12,713 nucleotides of DNA from CALWOS01 sp963595735. GTDB taxonomy: Bacteria > Bacillota > Clostridia > Oscillospirales > Oscillospiraceae. Below, piece after piece: positions 1 to 8,520 of this stretch. The translations under genes and the position numbers were made by a program. Under the pieces are notes generated by a model. That model searched no databases and was not told where the DNA came from. It was given only the letters and a program-made list of their open reading frames with translations. Position 1 is the stretch's first letter, and each line of letters starts with the position of its first letter. The stretch lies in assembly GCA_963595735.1 (NCBI GenBank), contig CAVBJJ010000046.1, positions 1-12,713 on the forward strand, given 5' to 3'.

Positions 1-3000
1 GCCGCCCATGCGTCAAAGTGCTGTAGGCCCTGCTCCTCCAATGCCGACATCTGCAAATACCGCTGAAGGGTGTAAAGCTCCACCATGCTGTTGCTGATAG
101 GGGTGCCGGTGGCAAAAATAATGCCGCGCCCTCCGGTGATCTCATCCAAATAGCGGCATTTCATAAATAAGTCGCTGGATTTTTGCGCTTCCGTCTGTGC
201 GATACCGCCCACATTCCGCATCTTCGTGTAAAGAAAGAGGTTTTTATAGTAGTGGGCCTCGTCAATGAAGATACGGTCAACGCCCAGCTCCTCAAAGGTG
301 ACCACATCGTCCTTGCGGCTCTGGTCGTTCAGCTTGTCGATCTTACCTTGCAGGCCCTTCTTCGTTTTCTCCATCTGTTTGATGGTGAAATTTTCCGCTT
401 TTTCTCGTTTGGCTTCGGAAATGCCCATCATAATTTCGTCGATCTGCTGCTCCAGAATGGCCTTTTGCCGTTCCGCGCTCATGGGAATCTTTTCAAACTG
501 GCTGTGGCCGATGATGATGGCGTCATAGTCTCCTGTGGCAATGCGCCCGCAGAACTTTTTGCGGTTCTTGGTTTCAAAGTCCTTTTTCGTGGCAACAAGA
601 ATATTTGCCGCAGGGTAGAGCTGCAAAAAGTCGCTTGCCCACTGCTCCGTCAGGTGGTTGGGGACGACGATCAGGGATTTTTGGCATAACCCCAGCCGCT
701 TGCTTTCCATCGCAGCCGCGACCATCTCAAAGGTCTTGCCTGCACCCACCACATGGGCCAGCAGGGTATTCCCGCCGTAGAGGATGTGGGCGATGGCGTT
801 GACTTGGTGCTTGCGGAGCGTAATTTCCGGATTCATGCCGTTGAAATTGATATGACTGCCATCGTACTCACGGGGCCGATTACTGTTAAACAGGATATTG
901 TAGGTCTGGCAGATGGCTTCGCGCCGATCAATGTCCTTCCAGATCCATTCGGCAAAGGCTTCTTTGATGAGTTCCTGCTTGCTCTGTGCGATAGCAGTCT
1001 CTTTCTTATTCAGAACGGCAACTCTGCGCCCTTCTTCATCGTATTGGTAATCAAAAATGCGAACATCTTTCAGGTTCAGGCTCTCCTCGATGATCTCGTA
1101 GGCATTGATGCGTTTGGTTCCGTAGGTGCTGATGGCCTTTACATTGCCGCGATCCTGATTCTTGCCCTCAATGCGCCACTCGCCGGTGATATTGGAGTAG
1201 TGGACTTTCATTTTGAAACGGGCGCTGCGGGGTGTATTCAGAGTATCAAAGATAAATTGGCGGACATATTCCGTGTCCAGCCATGTTGCACCCAGCCGGA
1301 CGGAGATCTCGCTGGCGGTAAGGTCTACTGGCTGCACAGCCTCCAAAGCCTGAACATTTACGGTATAATCCTCTGGATACAACTTTGCGCTGCGTTTTGC
1401 CCATTCCAGCTTTTCTCTGACATTGCCGGAAAGGTATTCATCGGCAGGGAGGTATTTTTCCTGCCCGTCATTTTCGCTGGTATGAGCGGGGTTCAAAAAA
1501 ATCACGCCCTTGAGGTCGGAAAACAGGGTTTCCTCGTCCTTGTCGGTGAGCCTGCTCATGTACGCCATGTCCACGCGGGCCTTTTCTCCGATGGACAGCG
1601 CCAACGCCTCCACCGCCGTATCCACCTTTTCAGCAGGCTTGTGGCTGCGGATGGTACGCTTGGTGAACAGGTCGGCCTTGCGCTTCAGATTTTTCTCCTC
1701 GTCCAATATCTCCAATGAACAGAGCAGGAAGTAGGAGCTGTCCTGATCGAACGCGATGGCGTTGCCGCGAGAATTGATGAGCCCGTATTTACGGGTAAAG
1801 GCGTCATAGAGAACATTTAGCTTGGCCTGCTGGTCTTTGATCTCTTTTTCGGGATAGTCCTCAGTCTGGTACTCCAGCAGCGTCCGCACACAGTCCCGCA
1901 GCTCGATCATGCCGCGGATTCTGCTTTCGGCGGTCTTGGACACCTCCACGGGGTTCATGCGGCTGTTCTCACGGTAGTAGATTTGTCCGTTCACCACGGT
2001 GTAGGAAAAATTGCGGACAGCAGGGTCGGCTTCAATGGAATGATCCTCGCCCTCTAATTCCTCCTCGCGGTCATAGGCGGTGATCTCGCCGTGGATGTTC
2101 TGAATGGCCTCTGCCAGAAGTTCCTCTAAAGATTGATCCGGATAGGGCGCGCAGGTAGGCGTGGGGCCGAATGGCCCAGACACCATTCGCATCTCGCCCA
2201 GCACCATGTCGGGGTGGTCGAGGAAGTACCGGTTCATCTGGATACCGTCTGCGTTGGCAGGAATGTGTACCCACTCCGGTTCAATATCCACCATGCGCTC
2301 ACGCTTTTGGAGGAACAAAATGTCTGACACGACCTCCGTTCCCGCCGCAGCTTTGAACGCATTGTTGGGCAGTCGGATCGCGCCCAGCAGCTCCGCCCGC
2401 TGCGCGATGTACTTTCTGGCAGACGAGGTCTGCTTGTCCATCGTGAAGCTGGAGGTCACTACGGCGATGACGCCGCCCGGTCTGACCTCATCAAGAGCCT
2501 TGGCGATGAAATACTCGTGGATGGGGAAATTCAGCCGGTCATAGCGTTTATCTGCCACATGAAACTGACCGAAGGGGACATTGCCGATGGCAACATCAAA
2601 GAAATTATCCGGAAAAGCGGTTTTCTCAAAGCCCTGCACCGCAATACTGCTGCGCTGGTAGAGCTGGCGGGCGATGCGACCGGAGAGATCGTCCAGCTCC
2701 ACGCCGTATAGCTTGCTGCCGCTCATGCTTTCCGGCAGCATACCGAGGAAATTGCCAATGCCGCAGGATGGCTCCAGGATGTTGCCCTGTGTGAAACCCA
2801 TCTGCCCCAGCGCGGCGTAGATGCTGCGGATGACCACAGGCGGCGTGTAAAACGCCGTGAGTGTGGATTCACGGGCTGCGGCATACTCGGTATCGGTAAG
2901 CAGGTCTTTCAGTTCAGCGTAACGAGGATTTTTCTCATCAAAGAAGTCCGCCAGACCGCCCCAGCCGACATACTGTGCCAGCACCGCTTGTTCCTCTGCG

Positions 3001-6000
3001 GTGGCGCTGCGGTTCTCCGCCTCCACCGTTTTCAGGGTGCGGATCGCGTCCAAATTGTGCTGAAAACGCTCCAGCGGCACGCCCTCTCCGATATGGTCAT
3101 CGGTGATGCGATAGTTCCGGCCATCTGCGTCCAGCGGGTAAGCCAGCGTGTTCCGTTTTTTCTTTTTCGGCGGGGTGAGTATCGCAGGCGGCTTGCCCGC
3201 CTGCGGTGCTTCGGTTTCCTGCGCTATGTCCGGCTGCGCCATGTGAGCGCGGACATAGGCGATGGATTCCTTTCGGAAGATGGGAAATCCTGTCCCGCCT
3301 TCAAAGGTCATATCCCGCAGCGATACATTTTGTGTATGATCGTTTACGCTGTCCACTTCAAACTGCCGCCCATCTATGGTCAGGCGTGTACCGATGGCGA
3401 GCGGTTCGGGTACTTCTGATTCCGTAGACGGTGCAGCTCCTTGCGGCACGGGTTCCGGCTTAGGAGAGTTTTCGGCTGAGTGTGCCTGCTGCGGCGTATC
3501 GTACCGATGGTTGAACAGACTGAAAGTTCCGCTTACATACTCAGCAAGCCGCTCTTTTGCACGGCAAACGGAATCATAATAGCGGTCGTTGTCTGTCAAA
3601 CCGTCCAGTCGGGAGATCAGCGCCGCCAACATTTCCGCAGCTTTGCCCCTATCTTCCAGTTGCTTTTCAATAATAGGAACCGCATCATAAAAGTCCGCAC
3701 CCTTTGGATAAGGACGCGTTGTATCGTCCGACGCATCATAAAAACCGCTGTAAATAATCCGCGCCAGTTGATTTTGCTCGTATTCAGGAATCTTTGCGAT
3801 AGCGTCCTCGCCGGGATACCGCTTCTGCGCGATCAGGCGCTCATACTCCTTGACCACATTTGGAATGGTCAGATGGACGGTATCATATTGTCTGGAATTG
3901 TAGTCACGCTCATATTCCAGGCCCTTGTATGTTTTCGTACTCTGGTATCCGGCACGACCACTGCCACTGTACTCTCCAAAGCAGGATTTGATGAATTTCT
4001 GATGCTCCTCCGATGTGTGGGGATAGCAGAAGTGGGAATATACGGCCAGTCGGCTATCCAGATGGTCACAGAGGAAAAAGCCGTCGATCTCGTCCTGCGT
4101 GATGAACATTTTGCATTGCCGCAGGAANNNNNNNNNNNNNNNNNNNNNNNNNNNNNNNNNNNNNNNNNNNNNNNGCACAATACCGATCCGGTGCGTATTA
4201 TAGCCGCTGATGCGGTAGCGCATAATGGCTGGGACTGCGGCATAGGCGTTGAGAAAAGCATCATACTCCTGCGCCAGCGTTTGCAGTCCACCCTCCGCCT
4301 TTGCGAACGCGACCATATCCTCGTCCAGTTCCGGGTAGCCCTTGCGTTGGTCATGGATCGCTAATGTCTGCGGAAAAAGGCCCAACTTACGACCGTCCTC
4401 AGTCAGTTCACGGGCTGTCATCAGGAGAGCGTCCATTGCTTCATGCAGTACCTTATCCGGGGCTTGTGCCAGCTCGGAGGCAGAGAGATAAGTCCCAGCC
4501 TCCAGCAGTTCCAGAATACGGGCCGACGCCTGCTCCCATGTGACCACGGTTTTGCTGTATCCGGTGCGGATGCTATCGCCTTTGGCAAGGTGAATGCCAT
4601 CTTCCATGAACCACACGGCGTATTTGCGGCCCTCGTATTCGATGCCGCGCCCGTTTTCCGTGCCAAACTCCCGACACAGAAACTCTATATTTTCCTGCTC
4701 CGGACGCTCCCGCATATAGAACACCGCAATGCGCTCTGCGCTATTGGGCTCGTTGCCGCCCGTGCAGAGCGTCAGGTCGATGACTGCCTGCGGCACCGTG
4801 TGGGCTGGGGCCAGAATACCGGAGGGGGCGTCTGCCGGAGCTTCGTATATAGGCGTATTGCCGCCCATGTCAAATAGGGCAAGCTGCTCCGCGACAATGG
4901 GGGCGTTTTGCAGACCCAGCTTGATCTTGTACTCCCCACGCTCAATCAGACCCTCGGTCATTTCGGTGATGACCGCCCATGAAAAAACGGACTCCGAGGT
5001 GCGGGAGAGGTAGCTTCCCTCCCACATCTTGAGTCCGTCTTTCTCGGCGTGGTAGCCTGACCGAACACCGTCCGTCAGGACTTCCACCCATATATCGTTG
5101 TAGCTGTTTTTTAGAAATTCTGTGCGTTCCGCAAGGCTCTTGTGGCTCTGGAAATATTCAAAAATCTCTTGCCGCTTATGCTTACGCCCGCCATCGTCCA
5201 GCAAATTGGCTTCAATGAGGTGCATATCCAGAAAGGCAGGAAGTCTCTTGCCGCTGGGGGGTATGGTGCCATGCTCCAACGCAAATGCTGCTGCCTGTTG
5301 CTGTGCCATTTTGTCGGGGTAGTCACCGTAAACGCGGAGACAATGGCGCGTTTCGGCGTCATAGACAGCAGCACCGTCGTATGCAAAGCCATCTTCCTCC
5401 ATCGCGCCGGCAACATAGCCCTGTGCCACAGTCTCCGCTTCTTCCAGCGTTTGATACTCCAACCTCTCGTCAAAGCCGTTTTCGTAATGGTGATAGACGA
5501 CAACCTGATAGGGCTTGAACAGACTGTGGTCTGCTGCGTTTGCCAGCTTCGGATAAGTTTCCTCTAAAAGCTCCTGATGCAGCCGGTTATGGAAGGCTGG
5601 CATATCAAAGTAGAGCTTTGCAAGCTGCAAATCGCCGCTTTCATTGACAATGCGCCGGATTGCGTCTGCCCCTTCCATAAGGGCATTTTCACGATCTGAA
5701 TTGCGGCAGGCATTGACAAACGCCGTGTCTTTTACCAATGCGGCAGTAACCATCTGCTTGTACTGCTCGAACAGTTCTTTTACGGTCGGTCGTGCCGTAT
5801 CTGTAACAGCGGAGGCAGGAAGTTCATCACTTCCTGCCTCTGTGGGTTCTTCGGTTGTCAGGCGTAGATCAGGTCGTTCAGCACCAGTTCCTCCGCGCTG
5901 TGCCGGAGATTGTTCATCAGGCCCGTCCAGCGCAGCGGATCGGTCGCTTTCAGTTCCTCCGTCACGCCCTCGGTCTGTGCCATCTGCATCACGGTCTGTT

Positions 6001-7040
6001 CCACCATTTTCTGCGCGCTCTGCTCGATCTCCGCCAGATGCTCCGTCAGCTTGCCGCTGGTCTTGAGATTGGTGTAAAGCACCCTGCGGCGCTTCATCAG
6101 GTACTGCCGACGCAGCTCCGCGTACTTGCCCAGATGAACCTCCGGCGTCTGCGGCATCAGCAGGTTCGGCACCTGATAGCCGTTCTGCATCCTGTAAGTG
6201 ACCTCCATGCTGTTCGCTCCTTTCATGGGGTGTTTCGTGTTGTTCTGTGCGGCCATCATAACCGCTTTTTTCACGGTTTGCAAAAAATTGATCTCGCTGA
6301 GCTTGTATGACCGTTCGCCTGATCTCCCGCAGTCCCATCTCCGCGATGTCACTGGTGGCGATGCCGAGGGCATTGATGGTGCGGGGCGTGTTAAATTCAT
6401 AAACATGGGCAAACTCGTCGGCGGTGAAATAATCATCCGCCTGCAGGCCGAGGCGCGTGAGCAGCATATACGCCACGCTGACCTCCAGCGCGTCCCGATA
6501 GAACACCTCCAGATTGAGGTCGTCCAGTTCCTCCAGCAGACTGTCCTCGCGGCAGTCGCGGAGGTCTTGCAGGTAGTCCGTGATGTTGTCCACTACGGCA
6601 TTGTGACAGGCGGAGCGCACCGCGTCCACAAGATTTTCTTTTTCGGCAAGGTCGCCAAAGGTGGCTTCTAAGGTTTCAATGACCTCCGGCTCAAACACGG
6701 GCTGCATTGTCCAGATAGGCAACGGGCGGGCAAAGCGGGATGCATGCGTATCGGATACATCAAAATAGAGCTTCAGGCAGTTTTGTCCGTCATCGCTGAA
6801 AACCGCGATACTCTTGGCCCCGCGATTCACCCAGCGGCCAAACCGATTATTCCACCGTTCCATTTCGAGAACAGCGGTGGCGTCCGGGCGTTGGGCGTAA
6901 ATCAAAATTTGCTCGTCAAAAGAGCATTTGTAGTTATAGCAGGCAGCGCGCAGGAAGCCTGTCCAGCTTTGATAGCTGCCGGTGACACTCCGCACGGTTT
7001 GGTTATACAGCTCCGTAATAAGCTGAAATTTGGTGGGCAA
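1..7040 (-). CDS. Giant N6-adenine methylase / SNF2 helicase protein (3' end cut off by window)
   Basis: The minus frame is open from a TTG at 7040 to the window edge, at least 2,346 codons; I checked it triplet by triplet and found no stop. The start is set by AGGAGG at 7048-7053, seven bases away and overlapping the previous stop codon. Residues 1-120 resemble the N-terminus of LtrC/ArdC-like ICE proteins (WVNRG, FDVSDT). Residues 278-395 form a Gly/Asp/Arg-rich linker that also encodes TnpV in another frame. Residues 510-576 hold a segment with EEAETVAQGYVAG and GAAVYD. An adenine methylase module follows: EPSCGIGNF at 1423-1431 (SAM motif I) and NVPF at 1487-1490 in place of the usual NPPF/NPPY. 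The SNF2 lobe has GAGKT (2099-2103), DEAH (2260-2263) and ATGTPIS (2310-2316). The second helicase lobe lies beyond the window. Residues 956-971 are unknown because of an N run. Protection or remodelling of element DNA is inferred. Confidence 0.93.
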   Translation of the reverse strand, partial: MPTKFQLITELYNQTVRSVTGSYQSWTGFLRAACYNYKCSFDEQILIYAQRPDATAVLEMERWNNRFGRWVNRGAKSIAVFSDDGQNCLKLYFDVSDTHASRFARPLPIWTMQPVFEPEVIETLEATFGDLAEKENLVDAVRSACHNAVVDNITDYLQDLRDCREDSLLEELDDLNLEVFYRDALEVSVAYMLLTRLGLQADDYFTADEFAHVYEFNTPRTINALGIATSDIAEMGLREIRRTVIQAQRDQFFANREKSGYDGRTEQHETPHERSEQHGGHLQDAERLSGAEPADAADAGGSSGQVRGAASAVPDEAPQGALHQSQDQRQADGASGGDRAERAENGGTDRDADGTDRGRDGGTESDRSAALDGPDEQSPAQRGGTGAERPDLRLTTEEPTEAGSDELPASAVTDTARPTVKELFEQYKQMVTAALVKDTAFVNACRNSDRENALMEGADAIRRIVNESGDLQLAKLYFDMPAFHNRLHQELLEETYPKLANAADHSLFKPYQVVVYHHYENGFDERLEYQTLEEAETVAQGYVAGAMEEDGFAYDGAAVYDAETRHCLRVYGDYPDKMAQQQAAAFALEHGTIPPSGKRLPAFLDMHLIEANLLDDGGRKHKRQEIFEYFQSHKSLAERTEFLKNSYNDIWVEVLTDGVRSGYHAEKDGLKMWEGSYLSRTSESVFSWAVITEMTEGLIERGEYKIKLGLQNAPIVAEQLALFDMGGNTPIYEAPADAPSGILAPAHTVPQAVIDLTLCTGGNEPNSAERIAVFYMRERPEQENIEFLCREFGTENGRGIEYEGRKYAVWFMEDGIHLAKGDSIRTGYSKTVVTWEQASARILELLEAGTYLSASELAQAPDKVLHEAMDALLMTARELTEDGRKLGLFPQTLAIHDQRKGYPELDEDMVAFAKAEGGLQTLAQEYDAFLNAYAAVPAIMRYRISGYNTHRIGIVXXXXXXXXXXXXXXXXFLRQCKMFITQDEIDGFFLCDHLDSRLAVYSHFCYPHTSEEHQKFIKSCFGEYSGSGRAGYQSTKTYKGLEYERDYNSRQYDTVHLTIPNVVKEYERLIAQKRYPGEDAIAKIPEYEQNQLARIIYSGFYDASDDTTRPYPKGADFYDAVPIIEKQLEDRGKAAEMLAALISRLDGLTDNDRYYDSVCRAKERLAEYVSGTFSLFNHRYDTPQQAHSAENSPKPEPVPQGAAPSTESEVPEPLAIGTRLTIDGRQFEVDSVNDHTQNVSLRDMTFEGGTGFPIFRKESIAYVRAHMAQPDIAQETEAPQAGKPPAILTPPKKKKRNTLAYPLDADGRNYRITDDHIGEGVPLERFQHNLDAIRTLKTVEAENRSATAEEQAVLAQYVGWGGLADFFDEKNPRYAELKDLLTDTEYAAARESTLTAFYTPPVVIRSIYAALGQMGFTQGNILEPSCGIGNFLGMLPESMSGSKLYGVELDDLSGRIARQLYQRSSIAVQGFEKTAFPDNFFDVAIGNVPFGQFHVADKRYDRLNFPIHEYFIAKALDEVRPGGVIAVVTSSFTMDKQTSSARKYIAQRAELLGAIRLPNNAFKAAAGTEVVSDILFLQKRERMVDIEPEWVHIPANADGIQMNRYFLDHPDMVLGEMRMVSGPFGPTPTCAPYPDQSLEELLAEAIQNIHGEITAYDREEELEGEDHSIEADPAVRNFSYTVVNGQIYYRENSRMNPVEVSKTAESRIRGMIELRDCVRTLLEYQTEDYPEKEIKDQQAKLNVLYDAFTRKYGLINSRGNAIAFDQDSSYFLLCSLEILDEEKNLKRKADLFTKRTIRSHKPAEKVDTAVEALALSIGEKARVDMAYMSRLTDKDEETLFSDLKGVIFLNPAHTSENDGQEKYLPADEYLSGNVREKLEWAKRSAKLYPEDYTVNVQALEAVQPVDLTASEISVRLGATWLDTEYVRQFIFDTLNTPRSARFKMKVHYSNITGEWRIEGKNQDRGNVKAISTYGTKRINAYEIIEESLNLKDVRIFDYQYDEEGRRVAVLNKKETAIAQSKQELIKEAFAEWIWKDIDRREAICQTYNILFNSNRPREYDGSHINFNGMNPEITLRKHQVNAIAHILYGGNTLLAHVVGAGKTFEMVAAAMESKRLGLCQKSLIVVPNHLTEQWASDFLQLYPAANILVATKKDFETKNRKKFCGRIATGDYDAIIIGHSQFEKIPMSAERQKAILEQQIDEIMMGISEAKREKAENFTIKQMEKTKKGLQGKIDKLNDQSRKDDVVTFEELGVDRIFIDEAHYYKNLFLYTKMRNVGGIAQTEAQKSSDLFMKCRYLDEITGGRGIIFATGTPISNSMVELYTLQRYLQMSALEEQGLQHFDAWA
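4128..4174. other. Run of 47 N (gap or masked bases)
   Basis: Forty-seven undetermined bases lie inside the giant helicase gene. The same minus frame reads through on both sides, with family-like protein sequence on each flank, so the run keeps the frame as given. It may be a scaffold gap whose true length differs. Confidence 0.99.
5812..5840 (-). repeat. Perfect 12-bp inverted repeat (hairpin) after tnpV
   Basis: Plus-strand arms gaggcaggaagt (5812-5823) and acttcctgcctc (5829-5840) are exact reverse complements around a five-base loop. The hairpin begins 17 bases past the TnpV stop on the minus strand. No run of T follows, so it is not a standard intrinsic terminator. It also lies inside the helicase frame, where it codes for a short linker. 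It could be a remnant of the tnpV cassette's own 3' end. Confidence 0.75.
5858..6208 (-). CDS. tnpV: TnpV family transposon-encoded protein, nested inside the helicase gene
   Basis: This encodes 116 residues, from MEVTYRMQNGYQVPNL to LNDLIYA. Order and motifs match TnpV, a small protein first named in Tn4451-type transposons: a short N-terminal segment ending in LLMP, then GKYAELRRQYL, then SGKLTEHLAEIEQSA, then GVTEELKA, then MNNLRHSAEELVLNDLIYA. The ATG at 6208 has AAAGGAG eight bases upstream; the earlier in-frame ATG at 6226 lies on that site and has none of its own. The gene lies wholly within the helicase gene, shifted +1 relative to it, and the helicase frame stays open across it. A perfect hairpin follows 17 bases after the stop codon. 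The biochemical role of TnpV is not established. Family match and own ribosome binding site suggest it is translated, but this is not proven here. Confidence 0.82.
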   Translation of the reverse strand: MEVTYRMQNGYQVPNLLMPQTPEVHLGKYAELRRQYLMKRRRVLYTNLKTSGKLTEHLAEIEQSAQKMVEQTVMQMAQTEGVTEELKATDPLRWTGLMNNLRHSAEELVLNDLIYA

Positions 7041-7051
7041 ATGGACACCTC

Positions 7052-7873
7052 CTATCTCTCCGGCTCCGTCCGTTTTTTCGTTTGAAGCCGGTCATTCTTT
7101 TGCTGCTCTTTTTGAGCCTTTTCAAACGGCTTCCTCTGGTAGCAGTAAATATAAAACTGATAGTCCCCTTTGACCGGCGTGCAGCGGAGCATATACACAT
7201 ACTGCTTTGTCTTTACCATGAAGCCGCAGGATGGGAGTTTCGCCTGTTTGATGGTGCAGGCTCTCTCATAACGGTTGCAGCAGCGTTTCATGGTATCAAA
7301 ATCCCGCAGTGGGGAATCTGGCTGTTCCCGCAGCCAATTCACCGCACGGTCAATATCTGCCTTAAATGCCGGTGTGTTCAGCACATCGTTCTGGTGCGGC
7401 CACCATGTTGTGAAAAATTGCTTTCCGCTGCCAAAATCACCGCGCAGGTGTCCGACGCAGCCAATGGCCTTGTCCTGTTCCTCGCTGCGGGAGAAGTAGA
7501 GGTCGTGCAGCGGCGGATCGTTGACACAGTAAAAATCAATGACACCTTTCTTGCTGGCGGGATATTTCTGCTGAAACTCTGCAATGGTGCGGCAACCGCC
7601 GTCCTGAAAGGATAGACTGTCGCTCTCTAATGGAATCCAGCCCTCAATGGGGAGTTGGAATGGCTCACGGGTGAGGACAGAACCGTAATAATTGACCACA
7701 ATGCTCCGAGACAGCGTGACAGGTTCGCTCCAGTCCTCGTCGCCGTGACGCATCTCGTAGCGGAACACTCCCTCCGGCACGGTGGATCTGTCTAAGCGGC
7801 ACTCGGTAAACAGGGCAGGCTTGCCTAAAATTGTGACCTCCTGATAAGTCACCTTCTTCGCGTCGTAGCTCAT
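7052..7873 (-). CDS. LPD28-type conjugative element protein
   Basis: The protein has 273 residues. Its first 75 or so (VTILGKPALFTECRLDRSTVPEGVFRYEMRH, described here in two parts: ILGKPALFTECRLD, then PEGVFRYEMRHGDED, then a SIVVNYYGSVLTREPF-like strand) match my memory of the LPD28 'large polyvalent protein' domain of ICE and phage proteins. The middle (about 80-190) is a Trp/Phe-rich stretch with TTWWPH, and residues 195-250 hold scattered Cys (CCNRYERAC) and an aromatic strand, YVYMLRCTPVKGDYQFYIYC. The tail is Lys/Arg/Gln-rich and likely disordered. The ATG at 7873 overlaps the previous stop as ATGA, with GAGGTG seven bases upstream, so translation is probably coupled. No catalytic motif is visible and the function is unknown. 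Confidence 0.85.
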   Translation of the reverse strand: MSYDAKKVTYQEVTILGKPALFTECRLDRSTVPEGVFRYEMRHGDEDWSEPVTLSRSIVVNYYGSVLTREPFQLPIEGWIPLESDSLSFQDGGCRTIAEFQQKYPASKKGVIDFYCVNDPPLHDLYFSRSEEQDKAIGCVGHLRGDFGSGKQFFTTWWPHQNDVLNTPAFKADIDRAVNWLREQPDSPLRDFDTMKRCCNRYERACTIKQAKLPSCGFMVKTKQYVYMLRCTPVKGDYQFYIYCYQRKPFEKAQKEQQKNDRLQTKKRTEPER

Positions 7874-8520
7874 CTTGCTGCACCTCGCTCTTTTCGTTTG
7901 TTTTTTGTTCTCTGCGGCTGTACCAGAAATTCCGGTACTTCCTTAAAGCCGATGGTATCTGCGTAATAGGCCGTTTTCTTTCCGGCTTGCGTCAGTACCA
8001 CAACATCGCTCATGGACATGGAGCGCATCTGACGGGCAAAGGGTCGGCGGTCGCCGTTGTGCTTTGTCCAAAGATGCTCCAGCGTATTATCTTTCGCAAA
8101 CATACCGGCATAGGTGCGCCGATAATCAGCGTTCTGGATTTTTCCTTTTGCCTCCGCATAAGGCTGGAAACAGTAGCCTACATCAGCAATTATGGGGATT
8201 TGGTAGATTTCATAGGTGCCGATCTCGTCGCTGATTTTCGGCGTGCTGGGAACATAGAGATTGCCGTTGCGTTCCTGCATTTCTGCAAATTCACAGATAT
8301 GGCAGACGGAGCTGCCAATGCGGGTATGACAATCGTCAATGTAGGTGCATGGCAGGATCAGCTTCTCACCGTCAAAACGGGTGATGACGATGCTTTCCCC
8401 GTCCTTGATGGTAAAGAGTATATGGTAATCGCTGTCGATGAAGCGGATCACACGCTTGTCCTTGTCAGGATTTGGAAAGGCGGTAACGCCCATGATATTT
8501 ACCGGCTCGCGGTCGGTCAT
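7870..8520 (-). CDS. YodL domain-containing protein
   Basis: The protein has 216 residues. Residues 103-199 match the YodL domain seen in ICE proteins: an IYQIP start, a FQPYAEA strand, YRRTYAG, then the diagnostic SMSMSDVVVLTQAG, followed by YYADTIGFKEVPEFL. The N-terminal part (about 20-85) has CTYIDDCHTRIGSSVCHICEFAEM, a block I recall in front of YodL or alone in similar ICE proteins; it contains three Cys and two His, so metal binding is possible but unproven. The ATG at 8520 overlaps the upstream stop as ATGA and has GAGGTG at seven bases. The C-terminus is basic. The biochemical role of YodL domains is not known to me. Confidence 0.85.
   Translation of the reverse strand: MTDREPVNIMGVTAFPNPDKDKRVIRFIDSDYHILFTIKDGESIVITRFDGEKLILPCTYIDDCHTRIGSSVCHICEFAEMQERNGNLYVPSTPKISDEIGTYEIYQIPIIADVGYCFQPYAEAKGKIQNADYRRTYAGMFAKDNTLEHLWTKHNGDRRPFARQMRSMSMSDVVVLTQAGKKTAYYADTIGFKEVPEFLVQPQRTKNKRKERGAAR

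Noticed and set aside
753..1718. Long plus-strand open frame (321 codons), and similar ones at 183-689, 3480-4364 and 4443-4877
   Set aside because: They are codon-aligned antisense shadows of the giant helicase gene; their protein sequences show no domain, and the minus frame has clear motifs.
4128..4174. Frame disruption at the N run
   Set aside because: Both sides read in the same frame with family-like sequence, so there is no sign of a break in the gene.
6209..6436. Upstream extension of the TnpV frame to 6436
   Set aside because: It is out of frame with the helicase there, lacks TnpV similarity, and the ATG at 6208 has the ribosome binding site.
5858..7040. Splitting the helicase into two genes at tnpV
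   Set aside because: The large minus frame has no stop anywhere from 7040 to the left edge, and related proteins carry the same N-terminus and linker.
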